A model generated the notes under the pieces. That model had not been told where the DNA came from, did no database searches, and worked only from the letters and a program-made list of their open reading frames with translations. Made by a program: the position numbers and the translations under genes. From contig JBGPHT010000019.1 of assembly GCA_041484525.1 (NCBI GenBank), forward strand, positions 11,632 through 75,631: a stretch of DNA of 64,000 nt. Direction: 5' to 3'. The first letter of the stretch is position 1. Every line of letters begins with the position of its first letter. Below are positions 18,345-27,020 of this stretch, piece after piece. The DNA is from JBGPHT01 sp041484525. Lineage in GTDB: Bacteria > Acidobacteriota > Terriglobia > Bryobacterales > Bryobacteraceae.

Positions 18345-19133
18345 TTACGAGTTTGGCGCGTCCGTTTCGTTCCCTCTTCCAACCCGGTCGAGCGCGCGTC
18401 CCAATGATGTCAGTATATCGAGAGGCAGGGGGAACACGATGGTCGTATTCTTCTCGGCGCCGATTTCCACCAGGGTCTGCAAATATCGCAACTGGAGCGC
18501 CGCCGGCTGTTTCTGAATCACTTCGGCCGCCATGGCGAGCTTCGTCGCCGCGGTGTATTCGCCCTCGGCGTGGATGATCTTGCCACGCCGCTCGCGCTCC
18601 GCCTCGGCCTGTCGCGCCAGGGCGCGGATCATCTGCTCCGCCAGGTCCACCTGTTTCACTTCCACCATCGTCACCTTCACACCCCAGGTTGCGGTGTGCT
18701 GATCCAGGATGGATTGCAGCCGCACGTTCAGCTTCTCCCGCTGGCTGAGCAGCTCGTCCAGCTCCACTTCCCCCAGCACGCTGCGCAGCGTGGTCTGCGC
18801 CAGTTGTGACGTGGCATGGAGGAAGTTGGTCACCTCCAGCACGGCCAGCCGCGGATCGACTACGCGGAAGTAGATCACCGCGTTCACCTTCACCGTCACG
18901 TTGTCGCGCGTGACCACGTCCTGCGGCGGCACCTCGAGCACGTCGATGCGCAGAGAGACGCGCACGATGCGGTCGAGGGGCGCAAACACCAGGATCACTC
19001 CCGGCCCCTTCGCCTGCGGCAGCAGACGGCCCAGGCGGAAAATCACGCCCCGCTCGTACTCCCGCAGGATCTTGATCGAACTAATCAGGTACAGCACGAC
19101 GACGATCGCGACTATCAGGGTGATCTGGTCCAT
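18345..19133 (-). CDS. Slipin (SPFH/stomatin-family membrane protein)
   Basis: A 262-residue SPFH protein: N-terminal membrane hairpin ITLIVAIVVVLYLISSI (4-20), then EYERGVIFRLGRLLPQAKGPG and the SPFH core with DVVTRDNVTVKVNAVIYFRV, and a coiled-coil (AEQMIRALARQAEAERERRGK, about 185-205). Slipins scaffold membrane microdomains. The gene starts one base after the NfeD-family gene; NfeD and slipin genes are commonly paired and the NfeD protease can act on the slipin C-terminus. Confidence 0.93.
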   Translation of the reverse strand: MDQITLIVAIVVVLYLISSIKILREYERGVIFRLGRLLPQAKGPGVILVFAPLDRIVRVSLRIDVLEVPPQDVVTRDNVTVKVNAVIYFRVVDPRLAVLEVTNFLHATSQLAQTTLRSVLGEVELDELLSQREKLNVRLQSILDQHTATWGVKVTMVEVKQVDLAEQMIRALARQAEAERERRGKIIHAEGEYTAATKLAMAAEVIQKQPAALQLRYLQTLVEIGAEKNTTIVFPLPLDILTSLGRALDRVGRGNETDAPNS

Positions 19134-19134
19134 C

Positions 19135-20421
19135 TCAGCCTCCAGTTTGTTCAGGAATGGGTTCCACCGTTAGTTTGAGCCGTTCGATAGCGGTCACGCG
19201 CACGCGTGCGCCGGCCGCTATGTTGCGGGACGACACTGCGTCCCAATACTCCCCGTGGACGAACACTTTGCCTTCGGGCGCAAGCTCCGTCACGGCGGCG
19301 CCGGTTTCGCCGATCATGCCATCGCTGCCGGTCACCTTGTTGCGGCGCGCGCGTACGGCCAGCGAGAGCAGGAAAATCGTGATGAGCGAAAACGGCAGCG
19401 CCACCGCGATGGCCGTTGCCCAGCGAACCCGCATTTCGGGAAGCGGGCTGTCGATAAGCATCACCGCGCCCAGCACCATCGCCACTGCGCCGCCCACACC
19501 CAGGATTCCGTGCGAGGCAAACTTCACCTCCAGCACAAAGAGCGCGAACGCCAGCAGCATGAGTGCAGCACCCAGCCAGTTGATGGGGAGAACGGAGATC
19601 GCCGCCAGAGCCAACAGCACCAGAATGGCGCCGATCACACCGGGAGCGATCAGCCCCGGGGTGCTGAATTCGATATAGATGCAGAGCGCGCCTACCACCA
19701 GCAGCACCAGCGCGATGTTCGGATCGGCGATGGCCGCCATGATCCGCTGGCGCAGCGTCTCGTTATATGTCTCGACCTCGGCGCCGGCGGTGTGCAGCGT
19801 GACGGTGCTGCCGTCGAAGCGCGTCACCGTGCGGCCGTCGAGCGCGCGCAACAACTCCGCCTCATTGGCGGCGACCAGATCGATCAGGTTCTGATCCAGA
19901 GCTTCCTTGTCGGTGAAGGACTTGCTTTGGCGCACCGCCGTCTCGGCTAATATACTGTTGTGCCCGCGCTTGCCGGTGATACTGCGCATGTAGGCGGCGG
20001 CATCGTTCTCCACCTTCTCCTTCATGACGGCGTCCATCTCTCCGCCCAAAGCCACCGGATGCGCCGCGCCCGTATTAGTGCCGGGCGCCATGGCCGCAAT
20101 GTCGCCGGCTTCGAGAATGAAAAATCCCGCGGAGGCCGCCCGTCCGCCGCTCGGCGCCACGTAGGTCACCACCGGCACGGGAGAAGATACGATTTTAGCG
20201 ATGGTCTCGCGCATCGCGTCCATCAGCCCGCCCGGCGTGTTCAGGCGAACCAGCACGAGGTCCGCGTGTTCCTGTTGGGCGCGCGCGATGGCGCTGGTGA
20301 CAATTTCCGTAGTGACCGGATGCACCACGCCATCCACGTCCACGGCAATTATTTTCGCTGCATGGGAAACGCTGGGGGCGCAGAGCGCCAGCGCAGTCGC
20401 GACGGTGAGGATCAGCCGCAA
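19135..20421 (-). CDS. NfeD-family membrane serine protease (ClpP-like)
   Basis: About 428 residues: signal peptide (MRLILTVATALALCAPSVSHA), ClpP-type protease domain with VRLNTPGGLMDAM and the nucleophile serine in GGRAASAGFF (Ser-Lys dyad type), four membrane segments at about 240-360, and a C-terminal OB-fold NfeD domain (GEYWDAVSSRNIAAGARVRV). TTG at 20421 is chosen because GAGGTG lies 5 bases upstream and it opens directly into the signal peptide; in-frame TTG codons at 20433 and 20436 are alternatives. It pairs with slipin, first in the operon. Confidence 0.88.
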   Translation of the reverse strand: MRLILTVATALALCAPSVSHAAKIIAVDVDGVVHPVTTEIVTSAIARAQQEHADLVLVRLNTPGGLMDAMRETIAKIVSSPVPVVTYVAPSGGRAASAGFFILEAGDIAAMAPGTNTGAAHPVALGGEMDAVMKEKVENDAAAYMRSITGKRGHNSILAETAVRQSKSFTDKEALDQNLIDLVAANEAELLRALDGRTVTRFDGSTVTLHTAGAEVETYNETLRQRIMAAIADPNIALVLLVVGALCIYIEFSTPGLIAPGVIGAILVLLALAAISVLPINWLGAALMLLAFALFVLEVKFASHGILGVGGAVAMVLGAVMLIDSPLPEMRVRWATAIAVALPFSLITIFLLSLAVRARRNKVTGSDGMIGETGAAVTELAPEGKVFVHGEYWDAVSSRNIAAGARVRVTAIERLKLTVEPIPEQTGG

Positions 20422-20486
20422 GTCACACCTCAACAACGGCTCCCTACACCCTCAATATACACTACTCGGACAACACGGTCCGAAAG

Positions 20487-20500
20487 ATCACTTTTGTGAT
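20487..20500. promoter_or_regulatory. ATCAC-TTTT-GTGAT palindrome between divergent genes
   Basis: A perfect 5+4+5 inverted repeat lies between the divergent nfeD and DUF2934 genes. It looks like a CRP/FNR-family half-site pair, but no regulator gene is adjacent, so this is a candidate operator only. Confidence 0.35.
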
Positions 20501-20589
20501 TAAACTGATAGAAAGTTTTGATCGGATGTACGCGCGCCATGGAGTAAACTAAGGGAGAATCTTTTTCAGTCAGGGAGAATTAGTTTCAC

Positions 20590-20874
20590 ATGGCACGAAA
20601 GCGTAGTTCTGAAAACGATCTCGTGGTGTCGTCGAGCGCCGCCGCGGCGCCTGCGCGGCACAAACCTGCCGCCAAACCGCGCCTCCCGCGCGTCGCATCG
20701 CAGGTCGAAACACCGGCTGCCGTCAATTCGGCGTATGTGCCGTCGCACGCTGAAATTGCAGATCTGGCGTACTCCTACTGGGAAGCCCGCGGTTACCAGG
20801 GCGGTTCCCCTGCAGAAGACTGGCTCCGCGCTGAGCAAGAACTGCGCGAGCACATCGCCGTTGCTGCCGGCTGA
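20590..20874 (+). CDS. DUF2934 domain protein
   Basis: A 94-residue protein with a basic, Ala/Lys-rich N-terminal half and a C-terminal DUF2934 domain (HAEIADLAYSYWEARGYQGG then PAEDWLRAEQELRE). DUF2934 is a short helical domain frequent in Acidobacteria and Proteobacteria, often with stress proteins; its role is unknown. GGGAGAAT lies upstream of ATG 20590. It converges on lexA, 4 bases away. The same domain appears fused to Hsp20 in the island at 52.1 kb. Confidence 0.8.
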   Translation: MARKRSSENDLVVSSSAAAAPARHKPAAKPRLPRVASQVETPAAVNSAYVPSHAEIADLAYSYWEARGYQGGSPAEDWLRAEQELREHIAVAAG

Positions 20875-20878
20875 TCTT

Positions 20879-21502
20879 CTACTTGTATTTCCGCAACACC
20901 GCCAGCAGGCGTCCCTGTATCTGCACGTCGCGTGCGGGAACCATGATCGGTTTGAGCGTCGAGTTGGCCGGCTGTAAACGGATCATATCTCCAGGCTCGC
21001 GATAGAACCGTTTCAGCGTGGTCTCGTTGCCCGCTACGAGCGCCACCACGATATCGCCGTCCCGCGCCTGCGCCACTCGCTCGAGCAGGATGAGATCGCC
21101 GTCGCAGATGTGATCGTCGATCATCGAATTGCCGCGCACCTCGAGTGCGAAGTTGTTCCCGGTGCCGGCGAAATCGGCGAAGTTCAGGGTCTCGCGCTGT
21201 TCGATCGATTCCACCGGGGAACCCGCCGCGATGCGCCCCAACAACGGTACTTCTGCCACCACCGGCTTCGTTCGCCGCTGCTCCAGCAGATACTTCGGCG
21301 ACAGTTCCAGGGACCGGCTCTGGTTGAAGCCGCGCTTCAGATAACTCTTCGTCTCGAGCACCGAGATGTGCTTGTGCACCGTGGCCAGGGAGGCTAGTTC
21401 GAGACCGCGCGCGATCTCTTCATAGCTCGGGCAGTAGCCATTCTCGTCCACGAAATTGGCGATGAAATCGAGCACCTGCTTTTGCCGCTTCGTCAGTGCC
21501 AT
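20879..21502 (-). CDS. lexA: LexA repressor
   Basis: A 207-residue SOS repressor-protease. The winged-helix domain covers 1-70 (MALTKRQKQVLDFIANFVDE; GYCPSYEEIARGL). The autocleavage Ala-Gly bond lies in GRIAAGSPVE (about 92-101), the catalytic Ser in GNSMIDDH and the catalytic Lys in ETTLKRFYRE. ATG 21502 has GAGG 6 bases upstream and gives normal length; upstream in-frame starts are rejected. It should self-regulate and control DNA-damage genes, but no canonical SOS box is obvious upstream. Confidence 0.95.
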   Translation of the reverse strand: MALTKRQKQVLDFIANFVDENGYCPSYEEIARGLELASLATVHKHISVLETKSYLKRGFNQSRSLELSPKYLLEQRRTKPVVAEVPLLGRIAAGSPVESIEQRETLNFADFAGTGNNFALEVRGNSMIDDHICDGDLILLERVAQARDGDIVVALVAGNETTLKRFYREPGDMIRLQPANSTLKPIMVPARDVQIQGRLLAVLRKYK

Positions 21503-21647
21503 GGAAGTCCTCGATTCCATTTTGGGCGAATAAAAAGAGAAAATCAATAGAGAAGTTAGAATACTCAAGATCGCGCGTACCCCACCCGCCCCTTGTGCAG
21601 CGGGCGACGTTCTGTTAGAAAGCTTGTTGTAAGAAGGAGGGTTGTAA

Positions 21648-22565
21648 ATGCCCGACGGGAAACTGCTCTTGAAAGTACTGGACGTACACGGAACGCCGGT
21701 GGGCGAACCCGTGGATGTCTTCTTGAAAAACCAAACTCTCAGTGATGCACCCGCACTACGGAGTCTCGACGTCAGCACCCCGAAGATCCTGACTGACCTG
21801 AACATCTTCCCGAACGGCAACTACAGCATGGAAGTGGACGGGCTCTCCTACCATACCGTGAGCCAGTTCATCAGCATCCCGCCCAGCGGCGAGAGGTCCG
21901 TCACCATCACTCTGCCCATAAACCCTAAGAAGGTTCTGCGTATCGACCCTCCACCATTTGCCAAACTGCCGGACGATGCACGCGCGCTGCTGGAGCAGAG
22001 CTCGAACGTCCTCAACTTCGAAGGCCGAAAGGGCGCCGCGCTGTACGATGGGCTCGACGATCTACGCAAAGCGGGCTTTCTGAACCTGGTGGCAAAGGCC
22101 AACCGCACACGATTCCCGACGCAACAAGCCAACCCGCGCAGCGTGCTGTCCTTTATGCAGGAGCTGCTGGAGCTACGCGGCGACCGCTTCTTTGCGCTCG
22201 TCCCCACGGACCTGCGCTCCGAGACCATTAACAGCGTGCCCAACGACCTCTTCCACGAGGTCAGCGAAGCCTTGCACACGCCACCGCCCGGCTTTACGCG
22301 CGCCCGAAGCTTCAAGACACTGGACCATTTCGGCAACCTGCAACTATCCTTCTTCACCAGCAATGACGGAAGGGTGGCCGTCGACATGGACATCGACGAC
22401 GCACAAGGATTCGACCACCTCTTCCAGGTCGTCGGCAACCTTTTCGGCGGACCGACACACCCGTACAACATCCACGAAATTCTCATCGCATCACAAGAGC
22501 TCGACCCCGGATACCAACTCATCCTCCACGAGACCGTGAAGCGTTCTTTGACCGCGACACCATAA
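21648..22565 (+). CDS. Hypothetical protein
   Basis: A 305-residue protein with a strong ribosome site (AAGGAGGG, 6 bases before ATG 21648). The first 95 residues look like a beta-sandwich (KLLLKVLDVHGTPVGEPVDVFL; ERSVTITLPINPKK), similar in feel to carbohydrate-binding or prealbumin-like folds. Residues 105-305 are mixed alpha/beta (FEGRKGAALYDGLDDLRKAGF; DDAQGFDHLFQVVGN). There is no signal peptide. I do not recognise the family. It diverges from lexA, sharing a 145-bp promoter region that holds two copies of GTTAGAA (21555, 21614). Confidence 0.7.
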   Translation: MPDGKLLLKVLDVHGTPVGEPVDVFLKNQTLSDAPALRSLDVSTPKILTDLNIFPNGNYSMEVDGLSYHTVSQFISIPPSGERSVTITLPINPKKVLRIDPPPFAKLPDDARALLEQSSNVLNFEGRKGAALYDGLDDLRKAGFLNLVAKANRTRFPTQQANPRSVLSFMQELLELRGDRFFALVPTDLRSETINSVPNDLFHEVSEALHTPPPGFTRARSFKTLDHFGNLQLSFFTSNDGRVAVDMDIDDAQGFDHLFQVVGNLFGGPTHPYNIHEILIASQELDPGYQLILHETVKRSLTATP

Positions 22566-22715
22566 CGCAGCACTACCACCGCGCCCGCAGGACCTGCTTC
22601 CAGAGTGAAGCAAACAGTGTGGCCTGCGACGGTGGATTTATTTCCCGCGTGTTGTCGACAGATGCTCGACTTGCACTTTCCGAGCCCTTACTCGCGTATC
22701 CTGTAATCAGACGCA

Positions 22716-22988
22716 ATGCCTTTGGTGTTCGAATGGGACCCACGCAAAGCTCGATCCAACCTGCGGAAGCATCGAGTGACCTTTGCCGAGGCGGTTTCCG
22801 TATTCAGCAATCGACTGGCGCGTGTTTTTCCGGACGAGGACCACTCAACCGCAGAGATCCGCGAGATCATCGTTGGACATTCCTTGGCCAAGCGGCTTTT
22901 GCTGGTTTGCTTCACGGAGCCGGACACGGACCGGGTTCGCATCATCAGCGCGCGTTGGGCCAACGAAGGCGGAACAGCACGACTATGA
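22716..22988 (+). CDS. brnT: BrnT-family toxin (ribonuclease)
   Basis: A 90-residue BrnT-like toxin: FEWDPRKARSNLRKHRVTFAEA at 5-26, then FPDEDHSTAEIREIIVGHS, and the conserved C-terminal RVRIISARWA. BrnT toxins are RelE-fold RNases neutralised by BrnA. The stop overlaps the start of the antitoxin gene by 4 bases (ATGA), the usual arrangement with toxin first. Confidence 0.9.
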   Translation: MPLVFEWDPRKARSNLRKHRVTFAEAVSVFSNRLARVFPDEDHSTAEIREIIVGHSLAKRLLLVCFTEPDTDRVRIISARWANEGGTARL

Positions 22989-23224
22989 AGAGCACGCCGC
23001 AAACTAAGCCGAAGGCGAAACGAGCAAACGGACTTCGATCTGAGTATCGTTTCGATTACTCAAAGGCCAAGCCGAACCGATTCGCCGAGCGGACGCCGCC
23101 GGGATCGGTCGCCATACTGCTGGACCCGGACGTCGCAAGGGTGTTCAAGAACGCGGAGTCCGTCAACACGGTCCTGCGTGCGTTAATGGTGACCATGCCA
23201 GGTCGCCGTGCGCCGGCGGAGTGA
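22985..23224 (+). CDS. BrnA-like antitoxin
   Basis: A 79-residue protein starting within brnT (ATGA overlap). The N-terminus is basic; RSEYRFDYSKAKPNRFAER is followed by a ribbon-helix-helix-like segment, VAILLDPDVARVFKNAESVN then TVLRAL, with the LDPDV and NxxLR pattern typical of antitoxins paired with BrnT. It is expected to neutralise the toxin and repress the operon. Confidence 0.8.
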   Translation: MKSTPQTKPKAKRANGLRSEYRFDYSKAKPNRFAERTPPGSVAILLDPDVARVFKNAESVNTVLRALMVTMPGRRAPAE

Positions 23225-24324
23225 CCCCGCCCTCTTCACCTTTGCGGATCGAGCATCCAGATCTGCGACGAGAGGTCAACCGAGTTCGATGTCGCCAACA
23301 GCCGGCCGTTCGGAGAAACATCGAACGGATTGTTCGACCCGCTGAATTGAATGCCGCGTATAGGTTTGGCCGCGCCACCCTCCGGCAGCACCGTGGAGAT
23401 TTGTTGCGCGCCGGCCGGCGCCGTCGTCAGAAACCCGAGTTGTTTGCCATCCGGCCACCACACGGGCCAACTGCCGGTCTCCGACACACGCCGGATATTC
23501 GTGCCGTCGGCCTGAGCTACGAATACTCCACCGTTGAAACCACGGCTTTGACTGAACGCGATCCAGCGGCCGTCCGGAGACCAGCGCGGCAGCGTCGAGT
23601 CGGAATCGATCGTCCGTCTGCTCTCGCCGCCCTCCACCGGAGCCACGTACACCCGCGTCTTGCCTTTCTCGGTGCGGGCAAAGGCCAGAAGACGACCGTC
23701 CGGGGAGATGTCACCGTATTGGTCGTCCTCGTCGCGAAGCGGTGTCAATGCGACGGCCGGCCCCCCGGTTCGCGGCACACGCCAGATCCGGCCGGCGCCG
23801 GGGCTCCAGGTGTGATAGATGACCGAAGCGCCATCGGCGGTGAAGCGGGGATAGATTTCCGGCACTGATCCGGACGTCAGCCGCTGCGCCGTGCCCCCCG
23901 AGAGGGGAGCGATCCAAATGTGCCACGAGCCGTCCATTTCAGCGCGGCTGAACGCCACATCCCGCCCGTCCGGGGAGAAGGTGGGGGCCCAAATATAGAA
24001 TGAGTGCTCCAGCAATTCGCGAGTCTTGCCGGTGGCGAGTTCGTGGACGAGCAGCATACAGCGGAAGCGAGCGTTGGCGAACGCGATTCTGCCGTCGCGC
24101 GCCACACTGGGAGATTCGTCCGGCCCCGGTCCGGTTGTCAATTGAACCAGCCTGCCGCCGTCGAGCGGCTGCATCCACAAGTTCGTAGCACCCTGACGAT
24201 TGGATTGATGAATGACGGCGCGGCCGCCGGAAGCGAACACCGGCTGGTTGCTATAGATCCCCGGCGGATCGTTCGACAGCCGCCGCGCCGCGCCGCCGTT
24301 CACCGGTACCAGCCAGAGTTCCCC

Positions 24325-24433
24325 GGCAATGCCTCCGGCGCTCCGCACCACCACCACTGCGGGTGGCTGGCCGCCTTGTGTGCTGCGGGGCTCGGCCGGC
24401 AATGCCTCCGGCGCTCCGCACCACCACCACTTG
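24325..24433. repeat. 73-bp-period partial tandem duplication causing a frameshift
   Basis: A 36-base stretch starting CCGGCAATGCCTCCGGCGCT occurs at about 24324 and again at about 24397. The offset of 73 bases is not a multiple of three. On the minus strand both copies encode VVVVRSAGGIAG; the open frame before the duplication and the one after it each cover only part of the propeller, so the duplication breaks the kinase tail. Confidence 0.88.
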
Positions 24434-25373
24434 CGTGCCGTCCGGTGACCACGCCGGCGACCGAAAGAATGGGTAGTCTCCGTCACTCCGCATGATCGTC
24501 CGCACGTCGGTCCCGTCGGCGGCCGCGGTGGCGAGGTTGTCCGCCACCCCGGGCTTGCGCGATACGAATACCAGCCGGGCGCCGTCGGGCGACCACGCGC
24601 CATCCATCGCATCGGCCAGCAGACGCACCGATTGGCCGCCCAGAGTTGGCACCCCCCAGATCTCCGGCGATGCCGCGTCGCCGCCGCCCCGCGTGAAAAC
24701 GATATGCTCGCCGTCGGGTGAAAAGCGCGGACCCACCTCGCGCGCCTCGGTGTTCGTCAATCGGACGCGGTCGCCGCCCGCCACACGGCTCACAAAAAGG
24801 TCCCGCTGCCCTCCATCGTCGGCGACGGAAGCGATCATCTTCCCGTCCGGCGAAAGCGCCGGGTCGAAGGCCATCTTTTCAGCCGTGACGAGCATCGTGA
24901 GCCTTCCGCCTGGACGATCTCCCGCGCCCTGTCGGGTTGTATTCGAAGCACGATGCAGGTATCCCCAAACCAAGGCGATGACCGCCACCGGCAGCGAGAG
25001 CAGGATGCCGGCCCTCAGGAAACTGGCGCGCCGGCTGATTCCCCGTTGAGCGACCACAGGAACCGGCGACGACATCGAGGAAGCAAGCCTTCCAGAATCG
25101 GAATCCTCTTTCAACTCTTCGAGTGCAACCTTGATGTCTTCCATGTGTTGCAGACGCCGCGTGGGGTTCTGGCGCAGACAGAGACCAATGATTCGCTCCA
25201 CCTCCCGCGGCAGCCCGTCCACGATCTGAGTGGCAGGCTTCGGCTCCTGGTTGATGACGGACGCCAGCGTCGACAGTTTCGTCTCGCCGGAGAAAGCCGG
25301 CTGGCCGGTGATCATCTCATAGAGCAGCGCGCCGAACGAGAAGATGTCCGACCGCGAATCGAGCTTGAGGCCT

Positions 25374-25394
25374 TGGGCCTGCTCGGGAGACATG
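25374..25394. repeat. Left 21-bp direct repeat of the island (att-like)
   Basis: The 21 bases starting TGGGCCTGCTCGGGAGACAT are identical to 54639-54659 in the same orientation. On the minus strand they encode MSPEQAQ of the kinase. Flanks differ on both sides. The repeat marks the left junction of the inserted 29,265-bp island. Confidence 0.9.
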
Positions 25395-25596
25395 GGGCTC
25401 ATTGAAAACACGTAACTTGTTGATTTTCGGATGGTCTAAAGAGTCCAGCAAGCCTCAAAGATCGCCCTACACACACGTAATCACACACGCGGCGGCCAGT
25501 CGACAGCCAACTCCAGCCTGCGAATCTCAGGTGTCGCTGCGATGTCGCCAAATTCGGTGTCGCGACGCAGACCAGCGTTCAGCCGAACCAAGTTCG

Positions 25597-25612
25597 AGGA
25601 GCTTGAGCTCCT
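25597..25612 (+). promoter_or_regulatory. Inverted repeat occluding the integrase ribosome-binding site
   Basis: AGGAGCT-TG-AGCTCCT is a perfect 7+2+7 inverted repeat ending 2 bases before the integrase ATG at 25615. The only Shine-Dalgarno-like sequence (AGGAG) lies in the left arm, so folding would limit recombinase translation. Confidence 0.45.
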
Positions 25613-25614
25613 AA

Positions 25615-26578
25615 ATGAAGAACCTAGTTGTTGCGGAAAGGTTGGCTGAGTGGCAGCGATTGAAGGGGCTCGTGCTCGACAGCGTCTCTTCGCCGATTAC
25701 TCGCAGGATGTATGACATGGCGCTGGATGAGTTCATGGCTTGGTTCCAGCAAGAGGCGAGGCCCGGCTTTACCAAAGCGGCGGTCAGCGCCTGGCGCGCG
25801 TCACTGGAGGCCCGCGGCCTTGGCTCGTCGTCGATCAGTGTCCGTCTGTCAGCCATCCGCAAACTGGCCGTTGAGGCAGCCGACAACGGCCTACTCCCGC
25901 CTGAGGTGGCCGCCGGTATCGTTCGTGTGAAGGGTGTGAAGACGAGGGGAGTCCGGGTTGGGAACTGGCTGTCGTTGCGGCAGGCCCAGAATCTCCTGAG
26001 CGCACCGGATGTCGCCACAGTGAAGGGACGGCGGGATCGCGCCATCCTGGCCATACTTCTCGGCTGCGGCCTCCGACGATCAGAAGTGGCAGTCCTCACC
26101 TTCGCCCACATCCAACAACGCGATGGCCGCTGGTGCATCGTCGATCTCGTTGGTAAACACGGCCGGGTCCGCACGGTGCCGATGCCGACGTGGGTAAAGG
26201 TGGCGATTGATGCGTGGAACTCCGCGGCGAGGCTAGTGGATGGTTATGTTTTCCGAGCGAGTGAACCGTGCTGACCGGGTCGGGGGTAAATGTTTGGGCG
26301 AGAAGGTAGTATGGCAAATGCTCCAGCAATACGCGGAAGCCATCGGCGTTCCCGGCATCGCGCCCCATGACCTGAGGCGCACTTGCGCCAAGCTCTGTCG
26401 AACAGCGGGCGGAGAACTTGAACAGATCCAATTGCTTCTCGGGCACGCGTCGATCCAAACCACAGAAAGGTACCCGGCCGCACGCGGGCAACGGGTTGGT
26501 CTCGCGAACGTGTCCAACGCGCGGAGCGGGAAGACGAAAAGGCGCTCGAAATCGACGAAGCCGCGGTCCATCACGTAG
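25615..26578 (+). pseudogene. Tyrosine recombinase/integrase, frameshifted
   Basis: Residues 1-215 in the first frame give the SAM-like core-binding domain and the start of the catalytic domain with the first Arg in LLGCGLRRSEVAVLT. The frame ends at 26274, and the rest continues in another frame: VNRADRVGGKCLGEKVVWQM, then HDLRRTCAKLCRTAGGE (His-x-x-Arg), LLGHASIQTTERY (His and the nucleophile Tyr). All catalytic residues survive but one extra base near 26250-26258 splits the gene. The C-terminal end after the Tyr looks replaced by unrelated sequence. It is the XerC/D-like integrase at the left end of the island, reading inward. Confidence 0.82.
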
Positions 26579-26745
26579 AATGCACCGGCTTCCCGCAGAA
26601 TCTGGTCGAGGAAGTTGACGTCGTGCACTTTGCCGCTCGACCGCCGCTACTCACATCCCGACAAGACCGCCGGCGTCTGCTCCGATCACATTGTCATTCT
26701 CACCGCCATCGACTCCGTCAAACTGTACCCGAACCCATGCAGCGC
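26500..26745. pseudogene. IS4-family transposase remnant, rearranged
   Basis: On the minus strand from 26628 the frame reads VHDVNFLDQILREAGAFYVMD then RGFVDFERLFVF, the DDE-domain block of IS4-like transposases with the YVMDRG segment. On the plus strand from about 26640 the continuation RRYSHPDKTAG and SDHIVILTAIDSVKLYP is the next block of the same family. The two adjacent blocks are now in opposite orientation, so the fragment has been inverted internally. No intact transposase or terminal repeats are seen. Confidence 0.6.
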
Positions 26746-26915
26746 CGACCAACCTCACTGATCCAGTTCGCAACTGAGACGTTAAGCATAGGAGTGTGAC
26801 CTCTCATCAGAACCTTCCTTGGGTTATCTAGCTTGGCCTTATTCATCGCGACCGACTTGCCGCCAAAAGTTCGCGCAGCGAAGTGGGCCATATGACGCTA
26901 TAGTCCGGGTGAGCG

Positions 26916-26933
26916 ATTCGACACAAGTCGAAT
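26916..26933. promoter_or_regulatory. ATTCGAC-ACAA-GTCGAAT palindrome, possible activator site for ppsA
   Basis: A perfect 7+4+7 inverted repeat lies about 65-85 bases upstream of the predicted ppsA transcription start, where an enhancer-binding protein would be expected to bind for sigma-54 activation. The role is inferred from position and symmetry only. Confidence 0.45.
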
Positions 26934-26972
26934 GAGCTGAATCACATCACGGCACAGAATCACATGCGCGAG

Positions 26973-26988
26973 TGGCAGGAGGGGTGCT
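26973..26988 (+). promoter_or_regulatory. Sigma-54-like promoter for ppsA
   Basis: TGGCAGGAGGGGTGCT matches TGGCAY-N5-TTGCW at 9 of 11 positions with GG and GC 10 bases apart. Predicted start of transcription is about 26999, 22 bases before the ppsA ATG. Confidence 0.6.
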
Positions 26989-27020
26989 TGGAGTAGCAGC
27001 AAGAGCCTGCGAGGTGGAAG

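Larger units (their letters stand above)
23236..25394 (-). pseudogene. Ser/Thr protein kinase with WD40/TolB tail, C-terminal part (interrupted by the island)
   Basis: This is the C-terminal portion of a membrane receptor-like kinase. It begins abruptly at MSPEQAQGLKLDSRSDIFSFG, i.e. at the APE-equivalent motif of the activation loop, and continues with the kinase C-lobe, one membrane segment (FLRAGILLSLPVAVIALVWGY) and TolB-type beta-propeller repeats (FSPDG, WSPDG). The ATP-binding lobe and catalytic HRD/DFG are absent here and lie at 54639-55261. A 73-base duplication (24325-24433) shifts the frame inside the propeller. Joined to the N-terminal half across the 21-bp repeat and without the 73 bases, the gene is 2688 bases, exactly 896 codons. 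Confidence 0.88.

Noticed and set aside
21555..21620. GTTAGAA repeats between lexA and the hypothetical gene as an SOS box
   Set aside because: Copies are 59 bases apart in direct orientation and do not match known LexA operators well enough.
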